DNA from: an uncultured Ruminococcus sp.
Lineage (GTDB): Bacteria; Bacillota; Clostridia; Oscillospirales; Ruminococcaceae
Direction of reading: 5' to 3'
Length of the DNA: 54,054 bases
Assembly (NCBI GenBank): GCA_910584195.1
Contig: CAJTYV010000022.1
Span: 1-54,054 of the forward strand
Shown: one piece after another, positions 26,073 through 34,110 of the stretch
Position numbering within the stretch: the first letter of the stretch is position 1
Layout of the letters: the number at the start of each line of letters is the position of its first letter
Position numbers and translations under genes: made by a program
The notes under the pieces: model-generated
The model's input: only the letters and a program-made list of their open reading frames with translations
Databases searched by the model: none
What the model was told of the DNA's origin: nothing

Positions 26073-26963
26073 ATGAAAAACACAATTTTTACCGGTGCGG
26101 CTATTGCCATTATAACGCCTATGAACGCTGATGGGTCTATAAATTATGACGTACTCGGCAGCATGATAGACTATCAGATAGAAAACGGAACTGATGCCAT
26201 AGTTATCTGCGGAACGACCGGCGAAGCTTCTACAATGACCGATGCCGAGCATTTGGAATGTATTCGTTTTGCCGTTGAAAGAACTGCAAAGAGAGTACCT
26301 GTTATCGCAGGTACGGGCAGCAATGATACAGCATATGCCGTTAAGCTTTCCAAGGAGGCTGAAGCTGTCGGAGCTGACGCGCTTCTCGTAGTAACTCCTT
26401 ACTACAACAAGACAACTCAAAAGGGACTTATAGCGCACTTTACGGCTATTGCCGATGCTGTAAATATTCCGCTCGTTCTTTATAATATTCCCGGAAGAAC
26501 AGGAATGAACATTGAGATCGCCACGCTGAAAGAGCTTGCAAAGCACAAGAATATATGTGCAGTCAAGGAAGCCAGCGGTAACATAAGCTATGCCGCAAAG
26601 CTTATTGCAGAATGCGGCGATATGCTCGATGTGTACAGCGGAAACGACGATATGATAGTACCGCTGATGTCACTGGGAGCAAAGGGCGTAATATCTGTAC
26701 TTTCACACGTTATTCCGAAAGAAACGCATATGATGACCCGGTTCTGCCTTGATAATAATTTTTCAGAGGCTGCAAAGCTTCAGATCAAGTATCTTGATTT
26801 AATAAATAACCTCTTTATCGAGGTAAATCCGATACCCGTCAAGGAAGCGGTCAATTTAATGGGTGTGAATGCAGGACCTTGCAGACTTCCGCTTTGTGAT
26901 ATGTCAGAGGAGCATAAGGCTGTACTTCGTGCTTCAATGGAAAAGCACGGTTTGATAAAATAA
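26073..26963 (+). CDS. dapA: 4-hydroxy-tetrahydrodipicolinate synthase
   Basis: The enzyme condenses pyruvate with aspartate semialdehyde. This is a 296-residue TIM barrel: ICGTTGEASTM, catalytic Tyr138 in LYNIPGRTG, and the Schiff-base Lys165 in AVKEASGN. GAAAGGAG supports the ATG at 26073 rather than the upstream start of the open frame. Confidence 0.97.
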   Translation: MKNTIFTGAAIAIITPMNADGSINYDVLGSMIDYQIENGTDAIVICGTTGEASTMTDAEHLECIRFAVERTAKRVPVIAGTGSNDTAYAVKLSKEAEAVGADALLVVTPYYNKTTQKGLIAHFTAIADAVNIPLVLYNIPGRTGMNIEIATLKELAKHKNICAVKEASGNISYAAKLIAECGDMLDVYSGNDDMIVPLMSLGAKGVISVLSHVIPKETHMMTRFCLDNNFSEAAKLQIKYLDLINNLFIEVNPIPVKEAVNLMGVNAGPCRLPLCDMSEEHKAVLRASMEKHGLIK

Positions 26964-26980
26964 AAAAGGGACGTGAGATC

Positions 26981-27730
26981 ATGACAAATATAGCGATATG
27001 CGGTGCAAACGGCAAGATGGGAAAAACCATTTACAACTGCGTTAAAGACCGCGACGACTGCGAAGTTATTGCAGGAATTGATCTGTATACCGAGCAGTAT
27101 GCGGACTTTCCAATTGTTGCAAGTCCTGCTGAGCTTACTGTGAAGCCTGATGTTATTATAGATTTTTCTAATCCGGCTTCATTAGACGGACTTCTTGAAT
27201 ACTGCCTTTCAACAGGTACGCCTATCGTTGTTGCATCAACAGGCTACAGCGATGAACAGATCGCAAAGATCAGATCGGCAGCGGAACAGATACCGGTATT
27301 TTTTACTTTTAATATGTCTTTGGGTATCAATCTTCTTGTACAGCTTGCTAAAAAAGCGGCGGAGGTACTCGGCGACAGGTTTGATATAGAGATCGTAGAA
27401 AAGCATCATAACCAAAAGCTTGACGCTCCCAGCGGTACTGCGATAATGCTTGCGAACGCCATTAATGAGACGCTGGATAATTCTAAGCAGTACGTTTACG
27501 ACCGTCACTCTCGCCGTCAGAAGCGCGCAAAGAGCGAAATAGGTATGCATGCAATCAGAGGCGGTACTATCGTAGGAGAGCATGACGTTATCTTTGCCGG
27601 AAACGATGAGGTCATAACGCTTTCTCATGCGGCAGCCTCGAAAACTGTTTTTGCCGAGGGTTCGATAAAGGCAGCCGTGTACCTAAAAGATCAGCCTGCC
27701 GGACTTTATGATATGCAGATGCTGATATAA
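26981..27730 (+). CDS. dapB: 4-hydroxy-tetrahydrodipicolinate reductase
   Basis: The 249-residue NAD(P)H-dependent reductase starts with the nucleotide loop CGANGKMGKTI. It contains the catalytic EKHHNQKLDAPSGTA segment and the C-terminal RGGTIVGEHDV. Third pathway gene in the operon. Confidence 0.96.
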   Translation: MTNIAICGANGKMGKTIYNCVKDRDDCEVIAGIDLYTEQYADFPIVASPAELTVKPDVIIDFSNPASLDGLLEYCLSTGTPIVVASTGYSDEQIAKIRSAAEQIPVFFTFNMSLGINLLVQLAKKAAEVLGDRFDIEIVEKHHNQKLDAPSGTAIMLANAINETLDNSKQYVYDRHSRRQKRAKSEIGMHAIRGGTIVGEHDVIFAGNDEVITLSHAAASKTVFAEGSIKAAVYLKDQPAGLYDMQMLI

Positions 27731-27771
27731 AAGCAGATCACTATAGATCAGAATGAGAGGAAGAATTTGAA

Positions 27772-28758
27772 ATGAGTAGGATAAGAATCGGTATCGCAGG
27801 TTACGGAAATCTTGGAAAAGGCGTAGAGCTGGCAATACAGCAGAATGAGGATATGGAGCTTGCAGGCGTATTTACGCGCCGCGAGCCGTCCGCTGTCAAA
27901 ACAGTATCGGGAGCTAACGTATATAGCATGGCTGATGCTGAAAATATGGCAGATAAAATAGACGTTATGATAATATGCGGTGGAAGCGCGACCGATCTTC
28001 CGAAGCAGACGCCCGAGCTTGCAAAGAAGTTCAACGTTATCGACAGCTTTGACACTCATGCTCGTATTCCCGAGCATTTCGCAAACGTTGATAAAGCTGC
28101 AAAGGAAAGCGGACATCTTGCGTTTATCTCACTTGGCTGGGATCCGGGTCTATTCTCGCTGAACAGATTGTACGCCGAATCCATACTTCCATGCGGAAAG
28201 AGCTATACATTCTGGGGCAAAGGCGTAAGTCAGGGTCATTCCGATGCTATCCGCCGTGTTGAAGGCGTAAAGCGCGGAATACAGTACACTATTCCTATCG
28301 AAGAAGCTATGGACGCGGTACGTAGCGGAAGTCAGCCTGAGCTTACAACACGTCAGAAGCATCTCAGGGAATGCTGGGTAGTTCCCGAGAACGGCGCAGA
28401 CCTTGAAAAAATTGAAGAAACTATCAAAAATATGAAAAATTATTTTGATGAATATGACACGACGGTAAATTTTATTACCGAAGATGAGTTTGATTCAGTT
28501 CATAACAAAATGCCTCACGGCGGATTTGTTATGAGAAGCGGATTTACAGGAGCAGGGGAGAGTACGCATCAGATGATAGAGTATTCCCTTAAGCTTGAAT
28601 CAAACCCCGAATTTACGGCAAGCGTTCTCATATGCTATGCAAGGGCTTTGGCGAGACTGAAAGCTGAGGGCGCAACAGGCTGCAAAACGGCGTTTGACAT
28701 TGCTCCGGCGTATCTTTCGCCTCTCAGCGGTGAAGAACTGAGAGCTAAAATGCTTTGA
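27772..28758 (+). CDS. ddh: meso-diaminopimelate dehydrogenase
   Basis: The enzyme makes meso-diaminopimelate from tetrahydrodipicolinate in one NADPH-dependent step, bypassing the succinylase or acetylase branch. The 328-residue protein has the Rossmann loop GIAGYGNLGKG, SLGWDPGLFSLNRLY and GKGVSQGHSDAIRR, all hallmarks of the family. GAGAGGAAG precedes the ATG. With asd, dapA and dapB it gives the full aspartate-to-mDAP branch except aspartokinase; lysA is not in the window. Confidence 0.97.
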   Translation: MSRIRIGIAGYGNLGKGVELAIQQNEDMELAGVFTRREPSAVKTVSGANVYSMADAENMADKIDVMIICGGSATDLPKQTPELAKKFNVIDSFDTHARIPEHFANVDKAAKESGHLAFISLGWDPGLFSLNRLYAESILPCGKSYTFWGKGVSQGHSDAIRRVEGVKRGIQYTIPIEEAMDAVRSGSQPELTTRQKHLRECWVVPENGADLEKIEETIKNMKNYFDEYDTTVNFITEDEFDSVHNKMPHGGFVMRSGFTGAGESTHQMIEYSLKLESNPEFTASVLICYARALARLKAEGATGCKTAFDIAPAYLSPLSGEELRAKML

Positions 28759-29030
28759 TGAATAAACGTAAACGAATTGGTTATATCCTGCTTGTAGTAG
28801 GCGTTTTGTTTGCTGCTCCGATGTTTTGGGCGTTGGTTTCTTTTGTATTCACGTTATCGACACCTAATAAGAGCATAGGTATAATCGGAGGCGCAGACGG
28901 ACCTACCGCTGTGTTCATTCTTTCTAAGTTTCTTGGATATAACTTCATTTTTGGCATCATTCAGCTTTTTGTAGGTATTGTTTGTATTGTGCTGTCGATT
29001 ATTTTTCTGAAAGAAAATAAAAAAGAATAA
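28758..29030 (+). CDS. Small membrane protein with GGADGPT motif (decarboxylase beta-subunit-like)
   Basis: The 90-residue protein has two membrane segments (about 8-30 and 58-82). Between them is SIGIIGGADGPTAVFIL, the motif of the beta subunit of Na+-translocating decarboxylases (OadB/GcdB/MmdB). The full beta subunit has about 350-430 residues or more, so this is only the motif with flanking helices. The ATG overlaps the ddh stop by one base, so it is co-translated with the lysine genes. Function unknown. Confidence 0.7.
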   Translation: MNKRKRIGYILLVVGVLFAAPMFWALVSFVFTLSTPNKSIGIIGGADGPTAVFILSKFLGYNFIFGIIQLFVGIVCIVLSIIFLKENKKE

Positions 29031-29038
29031 TGAATAAA

Positions 29039-29081
29039 TACATCCTTTCAGCAGATAATATAGCGGAAAGGATGTGTTTTT
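29039..29081 (+). promoter_or_regulatory. Terminator-like hairpin that covers a ribosome binding site
   Basis: ACATCCTTTC pairs with GAAAGGATGT over ten bases, followed by GTTTTTT. The right arm contains the AAAGGA that serves the ATG at 29083. It can act as the lysine operon terminator and, if transcribed through, mask initiation of the next gene. Confidence 0.6.
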
Positions 29082-29082
29082 T

Positions 29083-29517
29083 ATGGTAGAACAGGACACT
29101 ATAAAGCTTCTGCGCGAATGCGATTCGGGCATAAAAATGGGGATCTCAGCTCTTGACGAGGTCATGGAATACGCTCATAGCACTGATATGCGTAAGTATT
29201 TGCAGGACAGCACCAAGGAAAATCAAAAGCTTCAAACCGACCTTCAAGACGTGCTTGCAGACTATCACGATAATGGTAAAGAGCCGAATCCGATAGCATC
29301 GGGAATGTCATGGCTGAAAACCAATATGAAGCTTAAAATGAATGAATCTGACAGTACTATTGCCGAGCTTATGACAGACGGCTGCAATATGGGAATAAAG
29401 TCGCTGAGTCGCTATATGAACCAGTATAAGGCGGCTGATGAACGCTCAAAAGACTTGGCTAAACGTCTTATCAAGGCAGAGGAAAAGCTTTCTCAGAATA
29501 TGAGACAGTTTTTATAG
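29083..29517 (+). CDS. Helical protein, ferritin-like/DUF2383-like, unknown function
   Basis: The 144-residue, entirely helical protein (about four helices) contains ECDSGIKMGISALDEVMEYA and CNMGIKSLSRYMNQY. The layout is reminiscent of four-helix-bundle stress proteins, but I cannot name the family with certainty. I chose the ATG at 29083, with AAAGGA ten bases upstream. It ends in a strong terminator. Confidence 0.65.
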   Translation: MVEQDTIKLLRECDSGIKMGISALDEVMEYAHSTDMRKYLQDSTKENQKLQTDLQDVLADYHDNGKEPNPIASGMSWLKTNMKLKMNESDSTIAELMTDGCNMGIKSLSRYMNQYKAADERSKDLAKRLIKAEEKLSQNMRQFL

Positions 29518-29528
29518 TTCGAAAATTA

Positions 29529-29577
29529 ATCCCGAAAGCGGTAAGTTAACCTCTTTCGGGATTTTTATACATATTAT
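29529..29577. terminator. Bidirectional terminator
   Basis: ATCCCGAAAG pairs with CTTTCGGGAT and is followed by TTTTTAT on the plus strand. It separates two converging transcripts and may also end the pyruvate formate-lyase operon. Confidence 0.8.
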
Positions 29578-29620
29578 TTTCCGAATTGTACTGACGATCA
29601 ATAGTATAAGCAGAGAATAA

Positions 29621-29860
29621 TTATAGTGAGCTGTGGAATGTTCGCGAGATCACATCGTCCTGCTGTTCTTTTGTAAGCTTAACAAAATTAACAGCGTAGC
29701 CCGAAACGCGTACTGTGAGCTGAGGATACTTTTCGGGGTGAGCCTGAGCGTCAAGGAGCGTTTCTTTAGTGAATACATTCACATTAAGGTGATGACCGCC
29801 TTTTTCAACGTATCCATCCAATAATTCGATAAGATTATCAACTTGTTTCTGATTATTCAT
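29621..29860 (-). CDS. Glycyl-radical subunit of a split pyruvate formate-lyase (GrcA/YfiD-like)
   Basis: The 79-residue protein equals the last ~70 residues of an ordinary PflB. It has LLDGYVEKGGHHLNVNVF, HPEKYPQLTVRVSGYAV with the radical-bearing Gly54, and LTKEQQDDVISRTFH. The neighbouring large PFL protein stops just before this domain, so this piece is presumably needed for catalysis rather than only for repair, as YfiD is in Escherichia coli. GGGAGGAATAATTT precedes the ATG, three bases after the preceding stop. It is the third and last gene of the operon. No pflA activase is nearby. Confidence 0.9.
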   Translation of the reverse strand: MNNQKQVDNLIELLDGYVEKGGHHLNVNVFTKETLLDAQAHPEKYPQLTVRVSGYAVNFVKLTKEQQDDVISRTFHSSL

Positions 29861-29863
29861 AAA

Positions 29864-30067
29864 TTATTCCTCCCGATCATTAAAATCAACAGAATTTTCA
29901 GTAGGCTGACAGCATGCGCCGTTTTTACAAAAATCCGTACTGTTCACAACATTTACTGTTACCTCGGAGCTTTCAATATCAGTAATTATATTAACATGAC
30001 CGCTGCCTTTTGCCATAAGCGAATCTATCAGTTCGGCAAGCTCTTCTGGTTTCTGAGAATTCATCAT
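29864..30067 (-). CDS. Small Cys-rich protein, truncated paralogue of the glycyl-radical subunit
   Basis: The 67-residue protein lies between the two parts of pyruvate formate-lyase. Its first 28 residues align with the start of the glycyl-radical subunit (MNSQK versus MNNQK; LAELIDSLMAKGSGHVNI versus LIELLDGYVEKGGHHLNV, half identical). It lacks the RVSGYAV radical loop and instead ends with FCKNGACCQP and an acidic tail. The start is two bases after the large-subunit stop. The three Cys suggest a metal-binding or redox role; this is inference only. Confidence 0.75.
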   Translation of the reverse strand: MMNSQKPEELAELIDSLMAKGSGHVNIITDIESSEVTVNVVNSTDFCKNGACCQPTENSVDFNDREE

Positions 30068-30069
30068 GG

Positions 30070-32157
30070 TTATTCCTCATTTCTCAGCTTATCAAGGTCA
30101 ATATCTCCGACAAATACCTGCATATCTTTGCCGAGAGCATCAGGAACAATTGAAAATGTATTTGAAATACCATCCTGAGCGTGACGGAAAGGCAATTTTG
30201 CAACGGAAGCAAGAGAAGCAGCAGCTCCGTGAGTGTCCCTGCCGTGCATAGGATTAGCTCCGGGAGCAAGCGGCACGCCCATTTTTCTGCCGTCGGGAGT
30301 ATTGCCGGTTTTTTTGCCGTACACAACATTTGACGTAATTGTCAGTATAGACATAGTAGGGACTCCGTCACGATATGTGTGATGTTTTCTTACGCAATCC
30401 ATAAACTTACGCACAACCGTAACGGCGAGATCGTCAACTCTGTCATCATTGTTGCCATATTTAGGAAAATCACCCTCGACCTCATAATCTGTAACGATTC
30501 CGTTTTCATCGCGTATAACCCTTACTTTAGCGTATTTTATGGCTGAAAGCGAGTCGGCAACAACTGAAAGTCCTGCGATTCCGGTTGCAAAATAACGCTT
30601 GACATCTCTGTCGTGCAGAGCCATTTGAAGCTTTTCATAGCAATATTTATCGTGCATGTAATGTATAACGTTTAGGGTATTAACATAAAGTCCTGCCAAC
30701 CATTCCATCATAGCTTCATATTTATCCCATACATCGTCAAAATCAAGGTAATCGCCTTCAACAGGACGGAATTTCGGACCAACCTGAACTTTCATTCTTT
30801 CATCAATTCCGCCGTTTATAGCGTAAAGAAGACACTTTGCAAGATTGGCTCTTGCACCGAAGAACTGCATTTCTTTACCGATACGCATAGAAGATACACA
30901 GCATGCTATAGCATAGTCGTCTCCGTGTATAACACGCATCATATCATCATTCTCATACTGGACAGACGATGTTTTAATAGACATTTTTGCACAGTATTCT
31001 TTGAATTTTCGCGGTAGCTTCTGTGACCATAGTACAGTCATATTAGGCTCGGGAGCAGTACCGAGATTATCGAGAGTATGCAGATAGCGGAAGCTGTTTT
31101 TGGTTACAAGGTGGTGACCGTCAACATCAACACCGCCGATAGATTCAGTTATCCATGTAGGGTCGCCGGAGAAAAGCTCATTGTATTCCGGAGTACGTGC
31201 AAACTTAACAATACGCAACTTCATAATGAAGTGATCTATAAGCTCCTGAGCCTGTTCTTCGGTTATAATACCCTTTTCTATGTCACGCTGAATATAAATA
31301 TCAAGGAAAGTAGATGTGCGTCCTAAAGACATGGCAGCGCCGTTCTGCTCCTTGACTGCAGCAAGATAACCAAAATAAAGCCACTGTACAGCTTCTTTAG
31401 CGTTAGATGCGGGACGTGAAATATCAAATCCATAAATACGTCCTAATTCTTTAAGCTCTTCCAACGCGCGAACCTGCTCGGCAAGTTCTTCACGCAAACG
31501 TATATTTTTTGAAGTCATGCGCACAAGTGAAGTGTCGATCTGATGCTTCTTGTCAGCAATAAGCATATCAACGCCGTAAAGAGCGACACGTCTGTAGTCG
31601 CCTATAATACGTCCTCTGCCGTAAGCATCGGGAAGGCCTGTAATAATAGCAGATTTTCTTGCCATTCTCATTTCAGGAGTATAAGCGTCAAAAACACCCT
31701 GATTGTGAGTTTTTCTGTACTTAGTAAAAATCTTAACGATCTCAGGATCTACTTCATAGCCATACTGAGAACAGGCGTTCTGAGCCATACGGATTCCGCC
31801 AAAAGGCTGAAGAGAGCGCTTAAAAGGTTTATCTGTTTGAAGTCCGACTATTTGTTCCAAATTTTTGTTAAGATAACCTGCTTCGTGAGAAGTGATGGTG
31901 GAAACGATTTTCGTATCCATATCAAGGACACCGCCCGCTTCACGTTCAAGTCTGCTAAGCTCTGTTATTTGTTCCCAAAGCTGTTTGGTAGCTTCAGTCG
32001 GAGCGGCAAGGAAACTTTCGTCTCCGTCGTACGGGGTATAATTTTTTTTAATAAAGTCACGGACATTAACAGAAGTAGTACACCAACGTCCTTGTTTGAA
32101 TCCGTCCCATTCCTGTGGATATTCGGTAATTAAGTGAAGCATTTCATCAGATCCCAT
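30070..32157 (-). CDS. pflB: Pyruvate formate-lyase catalytic subunit, lacking the glycyl-radical domain
   Basis: The enzyme cleaves pyruvate with CoA to acetyl-CoA and formate. This 695-residue chain contains the ten-stranded barrel and the catalytic Cys419-Cys420 pair in AIACCVSSMRIG, one residue off the E. coli numbering. After TFSIVPDALGKDMQVFVG it ends at DLDKLRNEE and has no RVSGYAV loop; that loop is in the separate gene at 29621-29860. Ordinary PflB has about 750-760 residues. The start is uncertain: ATG 32157 has no visible ribosome binding site and ATG 32142 is an alternative. Formate produced here could feed the fhs product. Confidence 0.92.
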   Translation of the reverse strand: MGSDEMLHLITEYPQEWDGFKQGRWCTTSVNVRDFIKKNYTPYDGDESFLAAPTEATKQLWEQITELSRLEREAGGVLDMDTKIVSTITSHEAGYLNKNLEQIVGLQTDKPFKRSLQPFGGIRMAQNACSQYGYEVDPEIVKIFTKYRKTHNQGVFDAYTPEMRMARKSAIITGLPDAYGRGRIIGDYRRVALYGVDMLIADKKHQIDTSLVRMTSKNIRLREELAEQVRALEELKELGRIYGFDISRPASNAKEAVQWLYFGYLAAVKEQNGAAMSLGRTSTFLDIYIQRDIEKGIITEEQAQELIDHFIMKLRIVKFARTPEYNELFSGDPTWITESIGGVDVDGHHLVTKNSFRYLHTLDNLGTAPEPNMTVLWSQKLPRKFKEYCAKMSIKTSSVQYENDDMMRVIHGDDYAIACCVSSMRIGKEMQFFGARANLAKCLLYAINGGIDERMKVQVGPKFRPVEGDYLDFDDVWDKYEAMMEWLAGLYVNTLNVIHYMHDKYCYEKLQMALHDRDVKRYFATGIAGLSVVADSLSAIKYAKVRVIRDENGIVTDYEVEGDFPKYGNNDDRVDDLAVTVVRKFMDCVRKHHTYRDGVPTMSILTITSNVVYGKKTGNTPDGRKMGVPLAPGANPMHGRDTHGAAASLASVAKLPFRHAQDGISNTFSIVPDALGKDMQVFVGDIDLDKLRNEE

Positions 32158-32176
32158 CTATTTATTTTACAATCAA

Positions 32177-32205
32177 ATTATATCATATTGTTTATAATTT
32201 GTCAA
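32177..32205 (-). promoter_or_regulatory. Promoter of the split pyruvate formate-lyase operon
   Basis: On the minus strand TTGACA is followed after exactly 17 bases by TATAAT, a consensus promoter. It ends about 20 bases before the first ATG, so the leader is very short. Confidence 0.85.
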
Positions 32206-32328
32206 TCTCATAATATAGGATTTTTATTAAGCAATTATGTGTATTCGTTAAAATATAATTCATAACAAGCCAACAACTTTAAACAATAGAAACAATTCAG
32301 TGAAAAGTGTTGTTTGCAACTATTATGC

Positions 32329-32488
32329 TTAAGGCAACACCGCACAAAGCACGCCTGACGGCTTCATCTGCTTGCATATTTGACCTCATATTACACAAAT
32401 TTTCCTTGTAATACAACAGTATTGCTGCGTCAAATTTATGCAATCTGACTGCGCATCTGACGCACAATCTTTGTGCGGTGTTGCCTTA
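32329..32488. mobile_element. MITE-like element A
   Basis: A 154-base non-coding element with terminal inverted repeats of at least 17 bases (32333-32349 and 32469-32485; GGCAACACCGCACAAAG). It is flanked on both sides by TTA (32329-32331 and 32486-32488). The centre contains ATACAACAGTAT. No open frame; its end abuts element B, sharing the TTA. Confidence 0.8.
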
Positions 32489-32651
32489 GAGCCTGTTTAG
32501 TATCTCACTGCGCACGCCTTTTCGGCAAAATTTGCCGATTACTGCGTTGAAAAAGCTCACCATACGACAGTATGCTTTCACTTTTTCGCCTTGTTCTCGT
32601 CAAATTTATACTCAAAAATCCGCACACATTGAGATACTAAACAGGCTCTTA
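32486..32651. mobile_element. MITE-like element B
   Basis: A 160-base element with 19-base perfect inverted ends (32489-32507 and 32630-32648; GAGCCTGTTTAGTATCTCA), flanked by TTA on both sides. Its core (32545-32593, centre ATACGACAGTAT) is nearly identical to the core of the element at 38191-38357 although the ends differ. It finishes seven bases from the stop of the transporter gene. Confidence 0.85.
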
Positions 32652-32657
32652 AAAATA

Positions 32658-33920
32658 TTACTTGTTCTTTTGCTTATCATTTTTGAAGGATTTAACTTTG
32701 GAGCGGCTTTTATTTTTCTTGAAATTAAATATCTTTTTTTCTGAATTTGTTGGCGGTTCAGTATCAATACATTCTATTCCTAATTGCTTTTCTTTATTTT
32801 CTAAGTTCTCAAAGAACAGCTTATATGCTGTAGCTGCCAAGGGTACGCCGATAAGCATTCCGACAACGCCAAATAGGCTTCCTCCGACTGTTACAGCGGC
32901 AAGAACCCAAATTCCTGGAAGTCCTATCGAGTTTCCGACTACTTTCGGATAAACTACATTTCCCTCCAATTGCTGCAGGATAATGAGGAATATGAGAAAA
33001 ATAAGAGTCTGCATAGGACTTTCGGTAAAAATTATAAATGCGCTTACGCCGGCTCCGATAAATGCGCCGACAACCGGTATCAAAGCAGTTACTCCAACAA
33101 GAACCGAACTCATAGCGGCATATGGAAGCTTTAATATTTTCATTCCGATATAGCAGAAACATCCTAAAAGAATAGCTTCCAGGAATTGTCCTATAAAAAA
33201 GCTTTTAAATGTAGAATCGGCTGTCCTGAATATTTTGTTGATCATGTTGTTTATTTTGTCGCTGACAAATACTTTTTGAATGCGCTTAACATCCCGACGA
33301 AGCTTATCCTTGCGGAGAAGCAAGTATATAGCGAAAATAAGCGCCAATACGAAATTTGTGACCACTCCTGTTACAGTACCTACTATTCCCACAGCTGATG
33401 TAATGATACCCATAACGCCATTTTGTATAACATCGGCAGCTTTCTCCGTTATTGACGCCCAGTCCAGAGATTTTACATCAAATTCATTGAAAAGATTCAT
33501 AGCCTCTTTTTGAATATCAGGATATTCGGCGAGCTTTTTAATGATGTCTCCGCTAAGTTTATCAAGAAGAGGCGGTATTTCACCCGAAATAAGCTTTACT
33601 GCGTTTATCATTTCCGGTATGACTATTTTTAATACGAGAGCAATTATAGCAGCAGCACAGAAAAAAGAAAGTACAATACAGACAGGACGCCTTGTAAGTC
33701 TGATTAACTTAGTGTCTGTTTGGGGAAAATAATGTTTTTCAAATGCGCTTAATATGATATTAAAAATATATGCTGTAATTGCTCCGAGAAGCAGTGGATA
33801 TACGGCGTTGTATGCCACTGCGAGCAATTTCCCGAATAAGCTGAAATGTTTTACGACAAAACAAATAACTATTATCATCAGCGCTATAATACCATATCGT
33901 TTGAGTTCCTTTTTCTCCAT
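32658..33920 (-). CDS. AI-2E family transporter (PF01594-type)
   Basis: The 420-residue polytopic membrane protein has about seven or eight helices, a soluble segment around residues 85-150, and the family motifs VVGAFIGAGVSAFI and GNVVYPKVVGNSIGLPG. Members export or exchange small molecules; the substrate here is unknown. GGAGG before the ATG at 33920 fixes the start. The C-terminal 45 residues are Lys-rich and cytoplasmic. Confidence 0.88.
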   Translation of the reverse strand: MEKKELKRYGIIALMIIVICFVVKHFSLFGKLLAVAYNAVYPLLLGAITAYIFNIILSAFEKHYFPQTDTKLIRLTRRPVCIVLSFFCAAAIIALVLKIVIPEMINAVKLISGEIPPLLDKLSGDIIKKLAEYPDIQKEAMNLFNEFDVKSLDWASITEKAADVIQNGVMGIITSAVGIVGTVTGVVTNFVLALIFAIYLLLRKDKLRRDVKRIQKVFVSDKINNMINKIFRTADSTFKSFFIGQFLEAILLGCFCYIGMKILKLPYAAMSSVLVGVTALIPVVGAFIGAGVSAFIIFTESPMQTLIFLIFLIILQQLEGNVVYPKVVGNSIGLPGIWVLAAVTVGGSLFGVVGMLIGVPLAATAYKLFFENLENKEKQLGIECIDTEPPTNSEKKIFNFKKNKSRSKVKSFKNDKQKNK

Positions 33921-34036
33921 AAAATCCTCCAATAATTCACTATACTAAAATTATTATACAATTTCTATATGTATAAAAGATGTTAAAAAACAAAAAATAT
34001 TATAAATAAAATTTAATATTTAATATTATTATGAAG

Positions 34037-34065
34037 TTGACGTGAAAACAAATACATGCTATAAT
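34037..34065 (+). promoter_or_regulatory. Promoter of the GGDEF-domain gene
   Basis: TTGACG, 17 bases, then TATAAT. Confidence 0.75.
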
Positions 34066-34110
34066 AAAAGAAATTATTTACTATAAATTGAATTGAACGG
34101 CGGTGATAGT

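Noticed and set aside
32206..32328. Stretch between the pyruvate formate-lyase promoter and element A
   Set aside because: AT-rich, with no open frame, promoter match or notable repeat that I could support.
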